Source: GCA-2719315 sp964448645
GTDB taxonomy: Bacteria; Bacteroidota; Bacteroidia; Flavobacteriales; Flavobacteriaceae
Assembly: GCA_964448645.1 (NCBI GenBank)
Contig: CAYUZY010000087.1
Span: forward strand, 1 to 8,192
Length of the DNA stretch: 8,192 nt
Direction: 5' to 3'
The number at the start of each line of letters is the position of its first letter. Positions within the stretch are counted from its first letter, which is position 1. Shown here piece by piece: positions 1 through 6,620 of the stretch. Below the pieces are notes generated by a model that saw only the letters and a program-made list of their open reading frames with translations, made no database searches and had not been told where the DNA came from. Made by a program: the position numbers and the translations under genes.

Positions 1-135
1 TCAATTATTTACGATAGAAGTTTAGTGTCTCAAAGATCAGACATAAAGTATAAATTTTCAAGCTATGATAAAATGATATCTGAACTTAATTTATTTTATG
101 GCATTAATAAAGATTTATATTCTTACAGATTTTAA
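1..135 (+). CDS. C-terminal end of an unrecognised protein (partial, 5' end outside window)
   Basis: Frame 1 is open from the first base to a TAA at 133-135 and encodes 44 residues, ending in LYSYRF. A stop-free stretch of this length is unlikely by chance in DNA this AT-rich. It also ends only 23 nt before the next gene on the same strand, so I read it as the tail of a real gene. The visible residues are polar and charged (many S, K, D and Y), with no membrane segment and no motif that I recognise. Because a glycosyltransferase and a sugar-nucleotide dehydratase follow, it may belong to the same polysaccharide cluster, but that is context only. No function is proposed. Confidence 0.6.
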   Translation, partial: SIIYDRSLVSQRSDIKYKFSSYDKMISELNLFYGINKDLYSYRF

Positions 136-158
136 TTTACAATAACATCAAAATTAAA

Positions 159-1364
159 TTGAAGGTATTAGTTGTTTCTCAATATTTTTATCCTGAAAAC
201 TTTAGGATAAATGATTTGTGTTTTGGATTGAAGAATTTGGGTCATGAAGTAGAAGTTCTTACTGGAAAACCAAATTATCCAAAAGGAAATTTTTATAAAG
301 GATATTCTTGGAATACTAAGAAAATAGAAATAATAAATGGTATTAAGGTATATAGATCAAATTTAATCTCAAGAGGAAATTCAGGTGGTTTTCGACTATT
401 TTTAAATTATATTTCTTTTGTTTTTTTTGGCTCAATTAAACTTTTTTCTATTAAACAAAAATTTGATAAAATATTTGTTTACGCACCTTCACCCATTACA
501 GTTGGTTTTATAGGTGTTTTAGCTTCATTTATTTTCAGAGCAAAACCTTTTTTGTGGGTACATGATCTTTGGCCAGAATCTTTAAAAGATGCAGGAGGAA
601 TAAAAAATAAAATTATATTAGGACTAGTTAATTTAATGACTAAATCTATATATTTCTTTTATGACACTATTCTAGTACAATCTCCAAGGTTTAAAGATTA
701 TATGATAGAACAGGGTGTTAGTAAAAATAAAATATTTTACTATCCTTATTATGCAGAAAGTTTTTATAAGGTAGTTAAACCAAAATCAAGCGTAAAATCA
801 ATTTTTCCAAAGGGGTTAAATATTCTATTTGCTGGCAACATAGGTGTTGCTCAAAGTTTTGATACAATTATTTCTGCTGCTGACAAAATTAGAAGTATTA
901 AAAACAATATTAATTTTATAATTATTGGAGAAGGTCGTGACAAAAAAAGACTAATTGAAAAGATTTCTAAAATGTCTTTAGAAAATAATTTTAAATTTTT
1001 GGGGTCATTTCCTCCTGAGAAAATGTCAGATTATTTTGCTTGTGCAGATGTTCTTTTAGTTAGTCTGAAAAAAAGTAAAATTTTTAAATTAACTATTCCA
1101 GGAAAGCTACAATCATATTTAGCATGTGGCAAACCGATTATTGGCTCTATTGATGGAATATGCTCAGATATAATTATGAAGTCAAAATCTGGATATTCTT
1201 CACCATCTGAAAATTCTGACATGTTAGCCAAGGCTATTATAAGATTTTCAAATTTAACAAAAAAAGAAAAATCAGAAATGGGTAAAAATGCAAGAAAATA
1301 TTTTGAAAAAGAATTTGAAAGAAATAAACTTCTATTAAAATTAATTGATATTTTTAAGGCATGA
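159..1364 (+). CDS. GT4-type glycosyltransferase, WbuB/WcaI-like
   Basis: This 401-residue protein resembles the retaining GT-B glycosyltransferases of family GT4, in the WbuB/WcaI-like group that transfers sugars during O-antigen, capsule or exopolysaccharide assembly on the cytoplasmic face of the inner membrane. The N-terminal acceptor domain begins with a Rossmann strand and the family hallmark SQYFYPE (residues 7-13), followed by VHDLWPESL (134-142). The C-terminal donor domain shows the GNIG turn (226-229), IIGEGRDKKRL (255-265) and PGK...YLACGKPI (314-327), the expected nucleotide-sugar binding region. Hydrophobic patches near 81-95 and 112-126 probably contact the membrane. The start is TTG at 159: no in-frame ATG or GTG lies upstream, and the translation begins exactly where the family begins (MKVLVVSQYF). 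It overlaps the next gene by 4 nt (ATGA), so the two are probably translationally coupled. Donor and acceptor sugars cannot be read from the sequence. Confidence 0.88.
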   Translation: MKVLVVSQYFYPENFRINDLCFGLKNLGHEVEVLTGKPNYPKGNFYKGYSWNTKKIEIINGIKVYRSNLISRGNSGGFRLFLNYISFVFFGSIKLFSIKQKFDKIFVYAPSPITVGFIGVLASFIFRAKPFLWVHDLWPESLKDAGGIKNKIILGLVNLMTKSIYFFYDTILVQSPRFKDYMIEQGVSKNKIFYYPYYAESFYKVVKPKSSVKSIFPKGLNILFAGNIGVAQSFDTIISAADKIRSIKNNINFIIIGEGRDKKRLIEKISKMSLENNFKFLGSFPPEKMSDYFACADVLLVSLKKSKIFKLTIPGKLQSYLACGKPIIGSIDGICSDIIMKSKSGYSSPSENSDMLAKAIIRFSNLTKKEKSEMGKNARKYFEKEFERNKLLLKLIDIFKA

Positions 1365-2392
1365 AAAAGGTATTAATTACTGGTGGAGCTGGTTTCATTG
1401 CTCATCATTTAATAGAATTTTTAATTAAGAATACTAATTGGGAAATTATTTCGCTTGACAGGTTAGATTACAGTGGTAATTTAAATAGATTAAATGATAT
1501 TATGTTTCAGTTTTCTGAAAAAGAGAAGAAAAGAGTTAAAATTATATATCATGATTTGAAAGCTGAATTAAACCCTTGGATAGCAAGTGATATTGGTCAT
1601 GTAGATTATATTCTTCACTTAGCTGCAGGATCTCATGTAGACAGAAGCATAAAATTTCCTATGGAGTTTGTTATGGATAATGTTGTAGGTACATGTAACA
1701 TTTTAAATTTTGCAAAAATGATTAATAAAAAAAAGACAATTGAAAGGTTTATTTATTTTAGTACAGATGAAGTTTTCGGTCCTGCACCAAATCAAATTAA
1801 TTACAAAGAAAACGACAGATATAATTCAACAAATCCCTATAGCGCAACTAAAGCTGGAGGGGAAGAACTTGCTGTAGCTTTTGAAAATACATATTCATTA
1901 CCTATATATATTACTCATACAATGAATGTTTTTGGAGAAAGACAACATCCAGAAAAATTTGTACCAATGTGTATAAAAAAAATAAGAGACGGTAAAGGTG
2001 TAACTATACACAGTGATAAAACAAAAACAATTCCTGGGTCAAGACATTATATACATGCAATTGATGTAGCAGAAGCAATTTTATTTCTTTTGGAAAATAA
2101 GATTGAAAATATTCATGATTGGGGAGGAGCTAAGTGTCCTAAATTTAACATTGTTGGATCAGAAGAGCTTAATAATTTGGAATTAGCGAAAGCTATAGCA
2201 GATTCTCAAAATAAAAATTTGAATTATGAATTGGTTGATTATCATTCTTCAAGGCCTGGCCATGATTTAAGATATGCTTTGTCTGGTGAAAAAATGAAAA
2301 AATTAGGTTGGGAACCAAAAATAAAAATTAAAGATAGAATTAATCAAGTTGTTAAGTGGTCTTTAAATAATCCAAAATGGATTGAACTTTAA
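1361..2392 (+). CDS. NAD-dependent sugar-nucleotide dehydratase/epimerase, RmlB-like
   Basis: This is a 343-residue extended short-chain dehydrogenase (SDR). The NAD-binding GxxGxxA motif is at residues 8-14 and the ribose-binding acidic residue is D33. The active site has the Thr-Asp-Glu triad at 135-137 (in STDEVFG) plus Y160 and K164 (YSATK). TDE, rather than a lone Ser/Thr, marks the dTDP-glucose 4,6-dehydratase (RmlB) type, where Asp and Glu carry out the water elimination. HLAAGSHVDRS (86-96), RHYIH (228-232) and RPGHDLRY (298-305), the sugar-nucleotide contact, are also RmlB-like. The catalytic parts are intact and the length is normal. The N-terminus (FIAHH in place of FIGSH) and the absence of nearby rmlA, rmlC or rmlD make it unsafe to call rmlB itself; a related NDP-sugar 4,6-dehydratase is equally possible. 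It overlaps the upstream glycosyltransferase by 4 nt, so both probably serve one polysaccharide pathway. Confidence 0.88.
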   Translation: MKKVLITGGAGFIAHHLIEFLIKNTNWEIISLDRLDYSGNLNRLNDIMFQFSEKEKKRVKIIYHDLKAELNPWIASDIGHVDYILHLAAGSHVDRSIKFPMEFVMDNVVGTCNILNFAKMINKKKTIERFIYFSTDEVFGPAPNQINYKENDRYNSTNPYSATKAGGEELAVAFENTYSLPIYITHTMNVFGERQHPEKFVPMCIKKIRDGKGVTIHSDKTKTIPGSRHYIHAIDVAEAILFLLENKIENIHDWGGAKCPKFNIVGSEELNNLELAKAIADSQNKNLNYELVDYHSSRPGHDLRYALSGEKMKKLGWEPKIKIKDRINQVVKWSLNNPKWIEL

Positions 2393-2396
2393 TAAT

Positions 2397-2431
2397 TTTG
2401 TTTCTAGGATAATTAAAAATCAGTATATTTG
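2397..2431 (+). promoter_or_regulatory. Bacteroidota-type promoter for rplU-rpmA
   Basis: TATATTTG at 2424-2431 matches the Bacteroidota sigma-ABfr -7 consensus TAnnTTTG exactly. A TTTG at 2397-2400 could be the -33 element, but the 23-nt spacer is at the long end of what is usual. Transcription would start around 2436-2440, leaving a leader of only about 10-15 nt before the ATG at 2450. The match is seen in the sequence; promoter function is inferred. Confidence 0.6.
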
Positions 2432-2449
2432 CCCACTAAAATTTTATAA

Positions 2450-2914
2450 ATGTATGCAATTGTTGAAATAGCAGGACAGCAATTTAAGGCTTCAAAAAAC
2501 GATAAGTTATTCGTGCATCGTCTTTCAGAAAAAGAGGGGGTTAAAGTTTCCTTTGATAATGTACTTCTTTTTGATGATGGCAAAAAAGTAAAAGTAGGTT
2601 TCCCAAAAGTATCAGGAGCTTCTGTTAAAGCAAAAATATTGAAACACTGTAAAGGAGATAAAATTATAGTTTTTAAAAAGAAAAGAAGAAAAGGTTATAG
2701 GGTTAAAAATGGTCATCGACAATTTTTTACAGAATTATTAATTGAAAGTGTATCAGAAAAAGCAGATACAAAAAAGGCTGAAGTTAAAAGTAATAAAGTT
2801 AAAGAGGTTAAATCTGATTCTAAGGTTTTAAAGTCAAAAAAAGCAACTCCAAAAAAAACAGTTTCTTCTAAACCTAAGGTAATATCAAAAAAGAAATCAG
2901 CAAAAAACAAATAA
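2450..2914 (+). CDS. rplU: 50S ribosomal protein L21 with lysine-rich C-terminal extension
   Basis: Residues 1-102 are a complete bacterial L21. The start MYAIVEIAGQQFK is typical, and the family signature lies at 77-91 (KKRRKGYRVKNGHRQ), which contacts 23S rRNA in the large subunit. The usual L21 length is about 100-105 residues. Here residues 103-154 add about 52 residues made almost entirely of K, S, A, V, E, T and P, with a net positive charge and low complexity. They are probably disordered and rRNA-binding or simply tolerated. Similar tails are known on L21 in some Bacteroidota. The ATG at 2450 gives the canonical N-terminus. The gene has its own promoter just upstream and is followed after 12 nt by rpmA, the conserved rplU-rpmA pair. 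Confidence 0.97.
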   Translation: MYAIVEIAGQQFKASKNDKLFVHRLSEKEGVKVSFDNVLLFDDGKKVKVGFPKVSGASVKAKILKHCKGDKIIVFKKKRRKGYRVKNGHRQFFTELLIESVSEKADTKKAEVKSNKVKEVKSDSKVLKSKKATPKKTVSSKPKVISKKKSAKNK

Positions 2915-2926
2915 CACTTATATCAC

Positions 2927-3181
2927 ATGGCACATAAAAAAGGAGTTGGTAGTTCAAAAAACGGAAGAGAGTCTCATTCTAAAAGGCTTGGTGTTAAAAT
3001 TTTTGGAGGTCAAATCGCCAAATCTGGTAATATAATTGTTCGCCAAAGAGGTACAGTTCATTATCCTGGTGAAAATGTGTATATAGGTAAAGATCATACA
3101 CTTCATGCAAAAATTGACGGATCTGTTAAGTTCACAAAAAAACGTAATAATAAGTCTTACGTTTCTATAATACCTAATTAA
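2927..3181 (+). CDS. rpmA: 50S ribosomal protein L27
   Basis: This 84-residue protein is a full-length L27, which sits near the peptidyl-transferase centre of the large subunit. It starts MAHKKGVGSSKNGR, so it has the Gram-negative-type short N-terminus and lacks the cleavable extension found in Firmicutes. The signature GNIIVRQRGT and the GKDHTLHA segment are present. The middle reads TVHYPGENVYIGKDH where many orthologues have TKFHPGxNVGxGKDH, which is ordinary variation. It lies 12 nt after rplU and is surely cotranscribed with it. Its TAA stop is inside a perfect inverted repeat shared with the convergent ahcY. Confidence 0.97.
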   Translation: MAHKKGVGSSKNGRESHSKRLGVKIFGGQIAKSGNIIVRQRGTVHYPGENVYIGKDHTLHAKIDGSVKFTKKRNNKSYVSIIPN

Positions 3182-3203
3182 TAAATTATAAAGATTTATT
3201 AAT
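3177..3203. terminator. A/T-only inverted repeat between convergent rpmA and ahcY, possible bidirectional terminator
   Basis: A perfect 10-bp inverted repeat, ATTAATAAAT (3177-3186) and ATTTATTAAT (3194-3203), surrounds a 7-nt loop (TATAAAG). It covers the whole 17-nt gap between the two genes and contains both TAA stops (rpmA 3179-3181; ahcY on the - strand, 3201-3199). Its position is right for a shared terminator. However, the stem has no G-C pairs and there is no clean T-tract on either strand, so it would be a weak hairpin, and symmetric repeats arise easily in such AT-rich DNA. Confidence 0.4.
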
Positions 3204-4521
3204 ATCTATAATATTCTGGTTTAAAAGGTCCTTTTTGGTTTACTCCAATGTATTTTGCTTGTTCTGTAGATAAAGTTTCAAGCTCAACTCCAAGGTGTTT
3301 CAGATGAAGAAATGCAACTTTCTCATCAAGGTGTTTGGGAAGCATGTAAACTTTGTTTTCATATTTACCACTGTGATTCCATAGTTCTATTTGAGCTAAA
3401 ACTTGATTTGTAAAGGAATTACTCATAACAAAACTAGGATGACCAGTTGCACATCCTAAATTAACTAATCTTCCTTCTGCTAATATAATTAGTTGTTTAT
3501 TGTTTTCTAAAGTGTATATATCGACTTGAGGTTTAATTTCAGTTTTAGTATGTGAATAGTTTTTGTTTAACCATGACATGTCAATTTCATTATCGAAATG
3601 ACCAATGTTACAAACTATAGCTTTATCTTTTAATGCAAGAAAAGATTCTTTTTCAATTATATCTTTATTTCCTGTTGCAGTAACAACTATATCTGCTGAA
3701 CAAATAACATTAGAAAGTTTTTTAACTTCAAATCCATCCATAGCAGCTTGTAATGCACAAATTGGATCAATTTCAGTAATTGTAACAATTGCACCTGCTC
3801 CTCTAAATGATGCGGCAGTTCCTTTGCCGACATCTCCATAACCACATACTACAACTCTTTTTCCGGCCAACATAATATCAGTTGCACGTCTTATAGCATC
3901 AACAGCACTTTCTTTACAACCATATTTATTGTCAAATTTAGATTTTGTAACTGAATCATTAACGTTTATTGCTGGAATAGGTAATTTATTTTTATTCATT
4001 CTTTCATATAAACGAAGGACACCAGTAGTTGTTTCTTCAGAGAGTCCTTTTATATCAGGGATTAGTTCAGGGAATTTATCAAAAACCATAGTTGTTAAAT
4101 CACCTCCATCATCCAGAATCATATTTAATGGTTTAAGATCTTTTCCAAAAAAAAGAGTTTGTTCAATACACCAGTTAAATTCATTTTCATTCATTCCTTT
4201 CCAAGCATATACTGGAATACCTTTTTTTGCAATAGCAGCAGCAGCATGATCTTGAGTCGAAAAAATATTACATGAACTCCAAGTAACTTCTGCTCCTAAA
4301 TCAATAAGGGTTTCTATTAGAACTGCGGTTTGAATTGTCATATGAAGACATCCAGCTATTCTAGCTCCTTTTAGTGGAGCTGAACTTTTAAATTCTTCTC
4401 TTAAAGACATTAAACCAGGCATTTCTTTTTCTGCTAATTTAATTTCCTTTCTTCCCCATTCAGCTAGTTTTAAATCCTTTACTTTATATGGTAAGGATTT
4501 TGTTTTATTTGACAATTTCAT
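3199..4521 (-). CDS. ahcY: S-adenosylhomocysteinase (SAH hydrolase)
   Basis: This cytosolic NAD-dependent enzyme reversibly splits S-adenosylhomocysteine into adenosine and homocysteine, removing the inhibitory product of SAM-dependent methylations and feeding the methionine cycle. The 440-residue protein is complete. It has GCLHMT with the substrate-binding His at 60, LDDGGDLT (136-143), E163, NDSVTKSKFDN with the catalytic Lys 193 and Asp 197, and Cys 202. The NAD loop GYGDVGKG is at 227-234, NIGHFDNEID contains His 308, GHPSFVMS contains His 361, and the C-terminal tail FKPEYYRY supplies the Lys and Tyr that reach into the neighbouring subunit's NAD site. The length is close to the eukaryotic enzyme, so the internal insertion found in many bacterial forms is absent. 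The start MKLSNKTKSLPYKVKDL fits the family. It runs convergent to rpmA and divergent from the phosphopantetheinyl transferase gene, with its own promoter in the 50-nt gap. Confidence 0.97.
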   Translation of the reverse strand: MKLSNKTKSLPYKVKDLKLAEWGRKEIKLAEKEMPGLMSLREEFKSSAPLKGARIAGCLHMTIQTAVLIETLIDLGAEVTWSSCNIFSTQDHAAAAIAKKGIPVYAWKGMNENEFNWCIEQTLFFGKDLKPLNMILDDGGDLTTMVFDKFPELIPDIKGLSEETTTGVLRLYERMNKNKLPIPAINVNDSVTKSKFDNKYGCKESAVDAIRRATDIMLAGKRVVVCGYGDVGKGTAASFRGAGAIVTITEIDPICALQAAMDGFEVKKLSNVICSADIVVTATGNKDIIEKESFLALKDKAIVCNIGHFDNEIDMSWLNKNYSHTKTEIKPQVDIYTLENNKQLIILAEGRLVNLGCATGHPSFVMSNSFTNQVLAQIELWNHSGKYENKVYMLPKHLDEKVAFLHLKHLGVELETLSTEQAKYIGVNQKGPFKPEYYRY

Positions 4522-4541
4522 ATAATGATTATATTAGTTTC

Positions 4542-4572
4542 CAAAAATACGACCTTTCTATAAATTATCAAA
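4542..4572 (-). promoter_or_regulatory. Bacteroidota-type promoter for ahcY
   Basis: Read on the - strand, TTTG (4572-4569) and TATTTTTG (4549-4542) are separated by exactly 19 nt. This agrees with the Bacteroidota TTTG-N19-TAnnTTTG promoter. The -7 element ends 20 nt before the ahcY start codon, implying a leader of roughly 12-15 nt. The -33 element overlaps the ATG at 4572 of the divergent gene, so the two genes may compete for this short region. No comparably good promoter is seen on the + strand here. Confidence 0.68.
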
Positions 4573-5207
4573 TGCCATTATTTAACAAATATGTCGGTAC
4601 AAATTTTGATCAAGATTTCAATTTATTTTTTTGGAATATTATTGAGAGCGAAAAAGAATTAAGTTTAGGGTTGAAACTAAATTCAGTTTTAAAAGAAAAA
4701 ATTTCTTCTAAAAAATCTTTAGATCATAGAAAAGGAATTTTATCAATAAGGCAATTGTTAAAAAAAACAGGAATTTCGGACCAAAATCAGCACTATGACG
4801 ATTTTGGTAGACCATATTTGAATGATGGAAGATATATTTCATTTTCACATTCAAAAAAATTGTCTGGAATAGTAATTTCTGATCAAAAAATTGGAATTGA
4901 TATTGAAAAGAATCAACCTAAAATTTTAAATATATCTCCTAAGTTTTTAAATACAAGAGAAAAAATATTTATTACAAAAAAAAGTATTTCACAAATTACT
5001 TATATATGGACAGCTAAAGAGGCTATTTACAAAGCTTTTAAAGTCAATGGAATTATATTTTCAGAACAAATTATTATTGATCCATTTGATGAAAATTCCA
5101 CTGAAGGTATGGCAAGAATTTTCTATAATAATCAAATTTTTAAATTTCATTTATTTTTTTTAAAAATCAACAATTATTCTTGTACTGTAGCATTATCTTT
5201 ACAATAA
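4572..5207 (+). CDS. 4'-phosphopantetheinyl transferase superfamily protein (Sfp-like)
   Basis: This 211-residue protein would move 4'-phosphopantetheine from coenzyme A to a conserved serine of a carrier protein in the cytoplasm. It shows the three family signatures in order: FGRPYL (78-83) followed by ISFSHS (89-94); IGIDIE (107-112) with the Mg-binding acidic residues; and WTAKEAIYK (146-154) with the catalytic Lys 149 and Glu 150. The length of about 210 suggests a pseudo-dimeric Sfp/EntD-like form, not the short AcpS type. An in-frame ATG at 4488 would add 28 residues but would read through 34 nt of ahcY and its promoter, so I start at 4572. It opens the operon that continues into thiamine-transport genes, and its TAA overlaps the next ATG by 1 nt. 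No polyketide or non-ribosomal peptide genes are nearby, so the target may simply be fatty-acid ACP. A link to thiamine is not evident. Confidence 0.88.
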   Translation: MPLFNKYVGTNFDQDFNLFFWNIIESEKELSLGLKLNSVLKEKISSKKSLDHRKGILSIRQLLKKTGISDQNQHYDDFGRPYLNDGRYISFSHSKKLSGIVISDQKIGIDIEKNQPKILNISPKFLNTREKIFITKKSISQITYIWTAKEAIYKAFKVNGIIFSEQIIIDPFDENSTEGMARIFYNNQIFKFHLFFLKINNYSCTVALSLQ

Positions 5208-5467
5208 TGAAAGTATCAGTTGAAATAACATTAATTCCAATAAAAAAAAATTATACATCTACAATTAAAAAATTTATTAAAACGATTCGTGATTCTGGTT
5301 TTAAAGTAATTGAGAATCCATTAAGCACTCAAATTTATGGAGATTATGATTTGTTAATGAGTTATTTGAATAGAGAAATAAAAAATGTGTTTGATGATAA
5401 AGATCATATTATAGTCCAATTAAAGTTATTTAATGTTGACAGAAGCAATTACAGTCCAGATTTTTGA
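5207..5467 (+). CDS. Small thiamine-binding protein, MTH1187/YkoF-type
   Basis: An 86-residue cytoplasmic-looking protein with no signal peptide or membrane segment. It resembles the MTH1187/YkoF-like superfamily, ferredoxin-like folds, members of which bind thiamine or its hydroxymethylpyrimidine part. Recognisable parts are the first strand VSVEITLIPI (residues 3-12), the conserved NPLSTQIYGDYD (37-48), and LKLFNVDRSNYSPDF at the end (72-86). I start it at ATG 5207, where the stop of the preceding gene overlaps it by one base (TAATG); an in-frame ATG at 5180 would add nine residues inside the upstream gene and gives a poorer N-terminus. The 3' end overlaps the PnuC-family gene by 35 nt. Between a PnuC-type transporter and a TPP-riboswitch-linked receptor, a role in sensing, storing or handing over thiamine is a reasonable inference. 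The ligand itself is not proven by sequence. Confidence 0.78.
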   Translation: MKVSVEITLIPIKKNYTSTIKKFIKTIRDSGFKVIENPLSTQIYGDYDLLMSYLNREIKNVFDDKDHIIVQLKLFNVDRSNYSPDF

Positions 5468-6080
5468 TTATTTCTTAAAACCTTATGAGAATTATTTTGT
5501 TGTAGATATTGTTCTTGAATTTCTTGCTGTTTTTTTGGGAATTCTGAGTGTCTTTTTTGCTAAAATGAATAAAATTGCTGTTTATCCAACAGGGATGATT
5601 TCCACAGGAATTTTTGTTTATTTACTTTTTCAATTTGAACTTTTAGGAGATATGATTATTAATGCATATTTTTTTTTCATGAGTATATATGGGTGGTATT
5701 ATTGGAGTTACAAAAAAAATGGTCAGACCATTAATAAGGTTTCATATGGGTCAACTAATGATTTTATAATTAGTTCATTCATTTTTATAAGTAGTTTAGT
5801 ATTGATTTCAAATATTTACAAATCATTTAATTTATTTACATCGTGGGTTGCCTATATTGATACATTAACAACTGGAATATTTTTTGCAGCCATGTGGTTA
5901 ATGGCAAGAAGAAAAATTGAAAGTTGGATTTTTTGGATTATAGGAGATGTTATTTCTATTCCTTTGTACTTTTATAAAGGACTTGCCATAACATCTATAC
6001 AATATTTTATATTTACAATTATTGCTATTATGGGTTATATATCATGGATAAAAATTTACAAAGTCAAAACTTCTGCCTGA
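5433..6080 (+). CDS. pnuT: PnuC-family vitamin transporter, probably thiamine (PnuT)
   Basis: A 215-residue integral membrane protein with about seven hydrophobic helices, near 24-43, 48-66, 70-90, 110-128, 139-157, 162-180 and 184-204. That topology and the length are those of PnuC proteins, which move unphosphorylated vitamins by facilitated diffusion and depend on an intracellular kinase for trapping. Family-type sequence includes the N-terminal helix leading to YPTGMISTG (51-59), GDMIINAYFFFMSIYGWYYW (72-91) and WIIGDVISIPLY (168-179). The family includes nicotinamide riboside (PnuC), riboflavin (PnuX) and thiamine (PnuT) carriers, which sequence alone separates poorly. Thiamine is favoured by the thiamine-binding protein upstream and the TPP riboswitch downstream, while the NadR-like kinase next door keeps nicotinamide riboside open. 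The ATG at 5433 gives a 35-nt overlap with the previous gene; no other in-frame ATG precedes the first helix. Confidence 0.85.
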   Translation: MLTEAITVQIFDYFLKPYENYFVVDIVLEFLAVFLGILSVFFAKMNKIAVYPTGMISTGIFVYLLFQFELLGDMIINAYFFFMSIYGWYYWSYKKNGQTINKVSYGSTNDFIISSFIFISSLVLISNIYKSFNLFTSWVAYIDTLTTGIFFAAMWLMARRKIESWIFWIIGDVISIPLYFYKGLAITSIQYFIFTIIAIMGYISWIKIYKVKTSA

Positions 6081-6595
6081 AAATTGTTTTGTATGGACCA
6101 GAGTGTACTGGAAAAACTACTTTAGCAAGATTGTTAGCTAATCATTACAATACACAATGGGTACCAGAATTTGCTAGAGAATATCTTCAAAATAAATGGG
6201 ATAAATCGAAAAAGGTTTGTACTAAAGAAGACTTACCAGTTATTGTTTCAGGTCAATTAAAATTGGAAAGTAATCAAATTCCAAAGACTAGAAAATACTT
6301 ATTTTGTGATACTAATATTTTGGTAACCAGGATATGGTCTGAAACACATTTTGATGGATATTGCGATCCTGAGATTATAAAATTAAGTGAAGAATTAAAG
6401 TATGATCATTATTTATTAACATCAATTGATGTTCCATGGAAAAAAGATGATTTAAGAGATAGACCATATGATAGAAAAAAAATGTTCTCTTATTTTAAAG
6501 ATACACTAGACAAAAACAATAAACCATATTCAATAATAAAAGGTTCTATTGAAGAAAGATTAAGTAATAGTATAAATATTATAAATAATTTGTGA
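6044..6595 (+). CDS. NadR-like P-loop ATPase/kinase, candidate vitamin-trapping (thiamine) kinase
   Basis: This 183-residue cytoplasmic P-loop protein resembles the ribosylnicotinamide kinase domain at the C-terminus of NadR. It has a Walker A motif GPECTGKTT (residues 18-26), then WVPEFAREYLQNKW (39-52), the core strand with an acidic residue FCDTN (87-91, D89), and a lid-like DVPWKKDDLRDRP (129-141) rich in Arg and Asp. There is no N-terminal DNA-binding or nucleotidyltransferase domain, so it is not full NadR. It overlaps the end of the PnuC-family gene by 37 nt, a sign of coupled expression. PnuC-type carriers need a kinase to hold their substrate inside, so it probably phosphorylates what that carrier brings in. 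The thiamine setting suggests a thiamine kinase; nicotinamide riboside is the alternative. The start at 6044 gives the usual short lead of about ten residues before the first strand. Confidence 0.8.
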   Translation: MDKNLQSQNFCLKIVLYGPECTGKTTLARLLANHYNTQWVPEFAREYLQNKWDKSKKVCTKEDLPVIVSGQLKLESNQIPKTRKYLFCDTNILVTRIWSETHFDGYCDPEIIKLSEELKYDHYLLTSIDVPWKKDDLRDRPYDRKKMFSYFKDTLDKNNKPYSIIKGSIEERLSNSINIINNL

Positions 6596-6606
6596 TTACA
6601 ATTTAT

Positions 6607-6614
6607 TAAATTTG
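6607..6614 (+). promoter_or_regulatory. Bacteroidota -7 promoter element upstream of the TPP riboswitch
   Basis: TAAATTTG at 6607-6614 matches TAnnTTTG exactly and lies just after the kinase stop codon (6593-6595). Transcription would start near 6620, directly at the beginning of the aptamer, which supports a separate promoter for the receptor gene. The nearest upstream TTTG (6589-6592) is only 14 nt away, too close for a standard -33 element, so the upstream half is unconvincing. Confidence 0.55.
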
Positions 6615-6620
6615 TATCAT

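Noticed and set aside
1031..1231. Open frame of 66 codons on the - strand
   Set aside because: It lies wholly inside the glycosyltransferase gene, has no recognisable motif, and the + strand product is clearly conserved.
2713..2910. Open frame of 65 codons on the - strand, rich in Phe and Leu
   Set aside because: It is the complement of the lysine-rich L21 tail: AAA/AAG codons read as TTT/CTT, giving a false hydrophobic protein.
3605..4249. Two + strand open frames (3605-3841 and 3929-4249)
   Set aside because: Both are antisense to ahcY, which is intact and strongly conserved over the whole stretch.
4488..4571. Upstream in-frame ATG for the phosphopantetheinyl transferase
   Set aside because: It would extend the protein back over the ahcY start and promoter and adds 28 residues without family resemblance; ATG 4572 is preferred.
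5180..5206. Upstream in-frame ATG for the thiamine-binding protein
   Set aside because: It lies inside the preceding gene; ATG 5207 gives the family-like N-terminus and a one-base stop/start overlap.
6044..6595. Calling the P-loop kinase nadR
   Set aside because: Only the kinase-like domain is present; the DNA-binding and nucleotidyltransferase domains of full NadR are absent and the context is thiamine.
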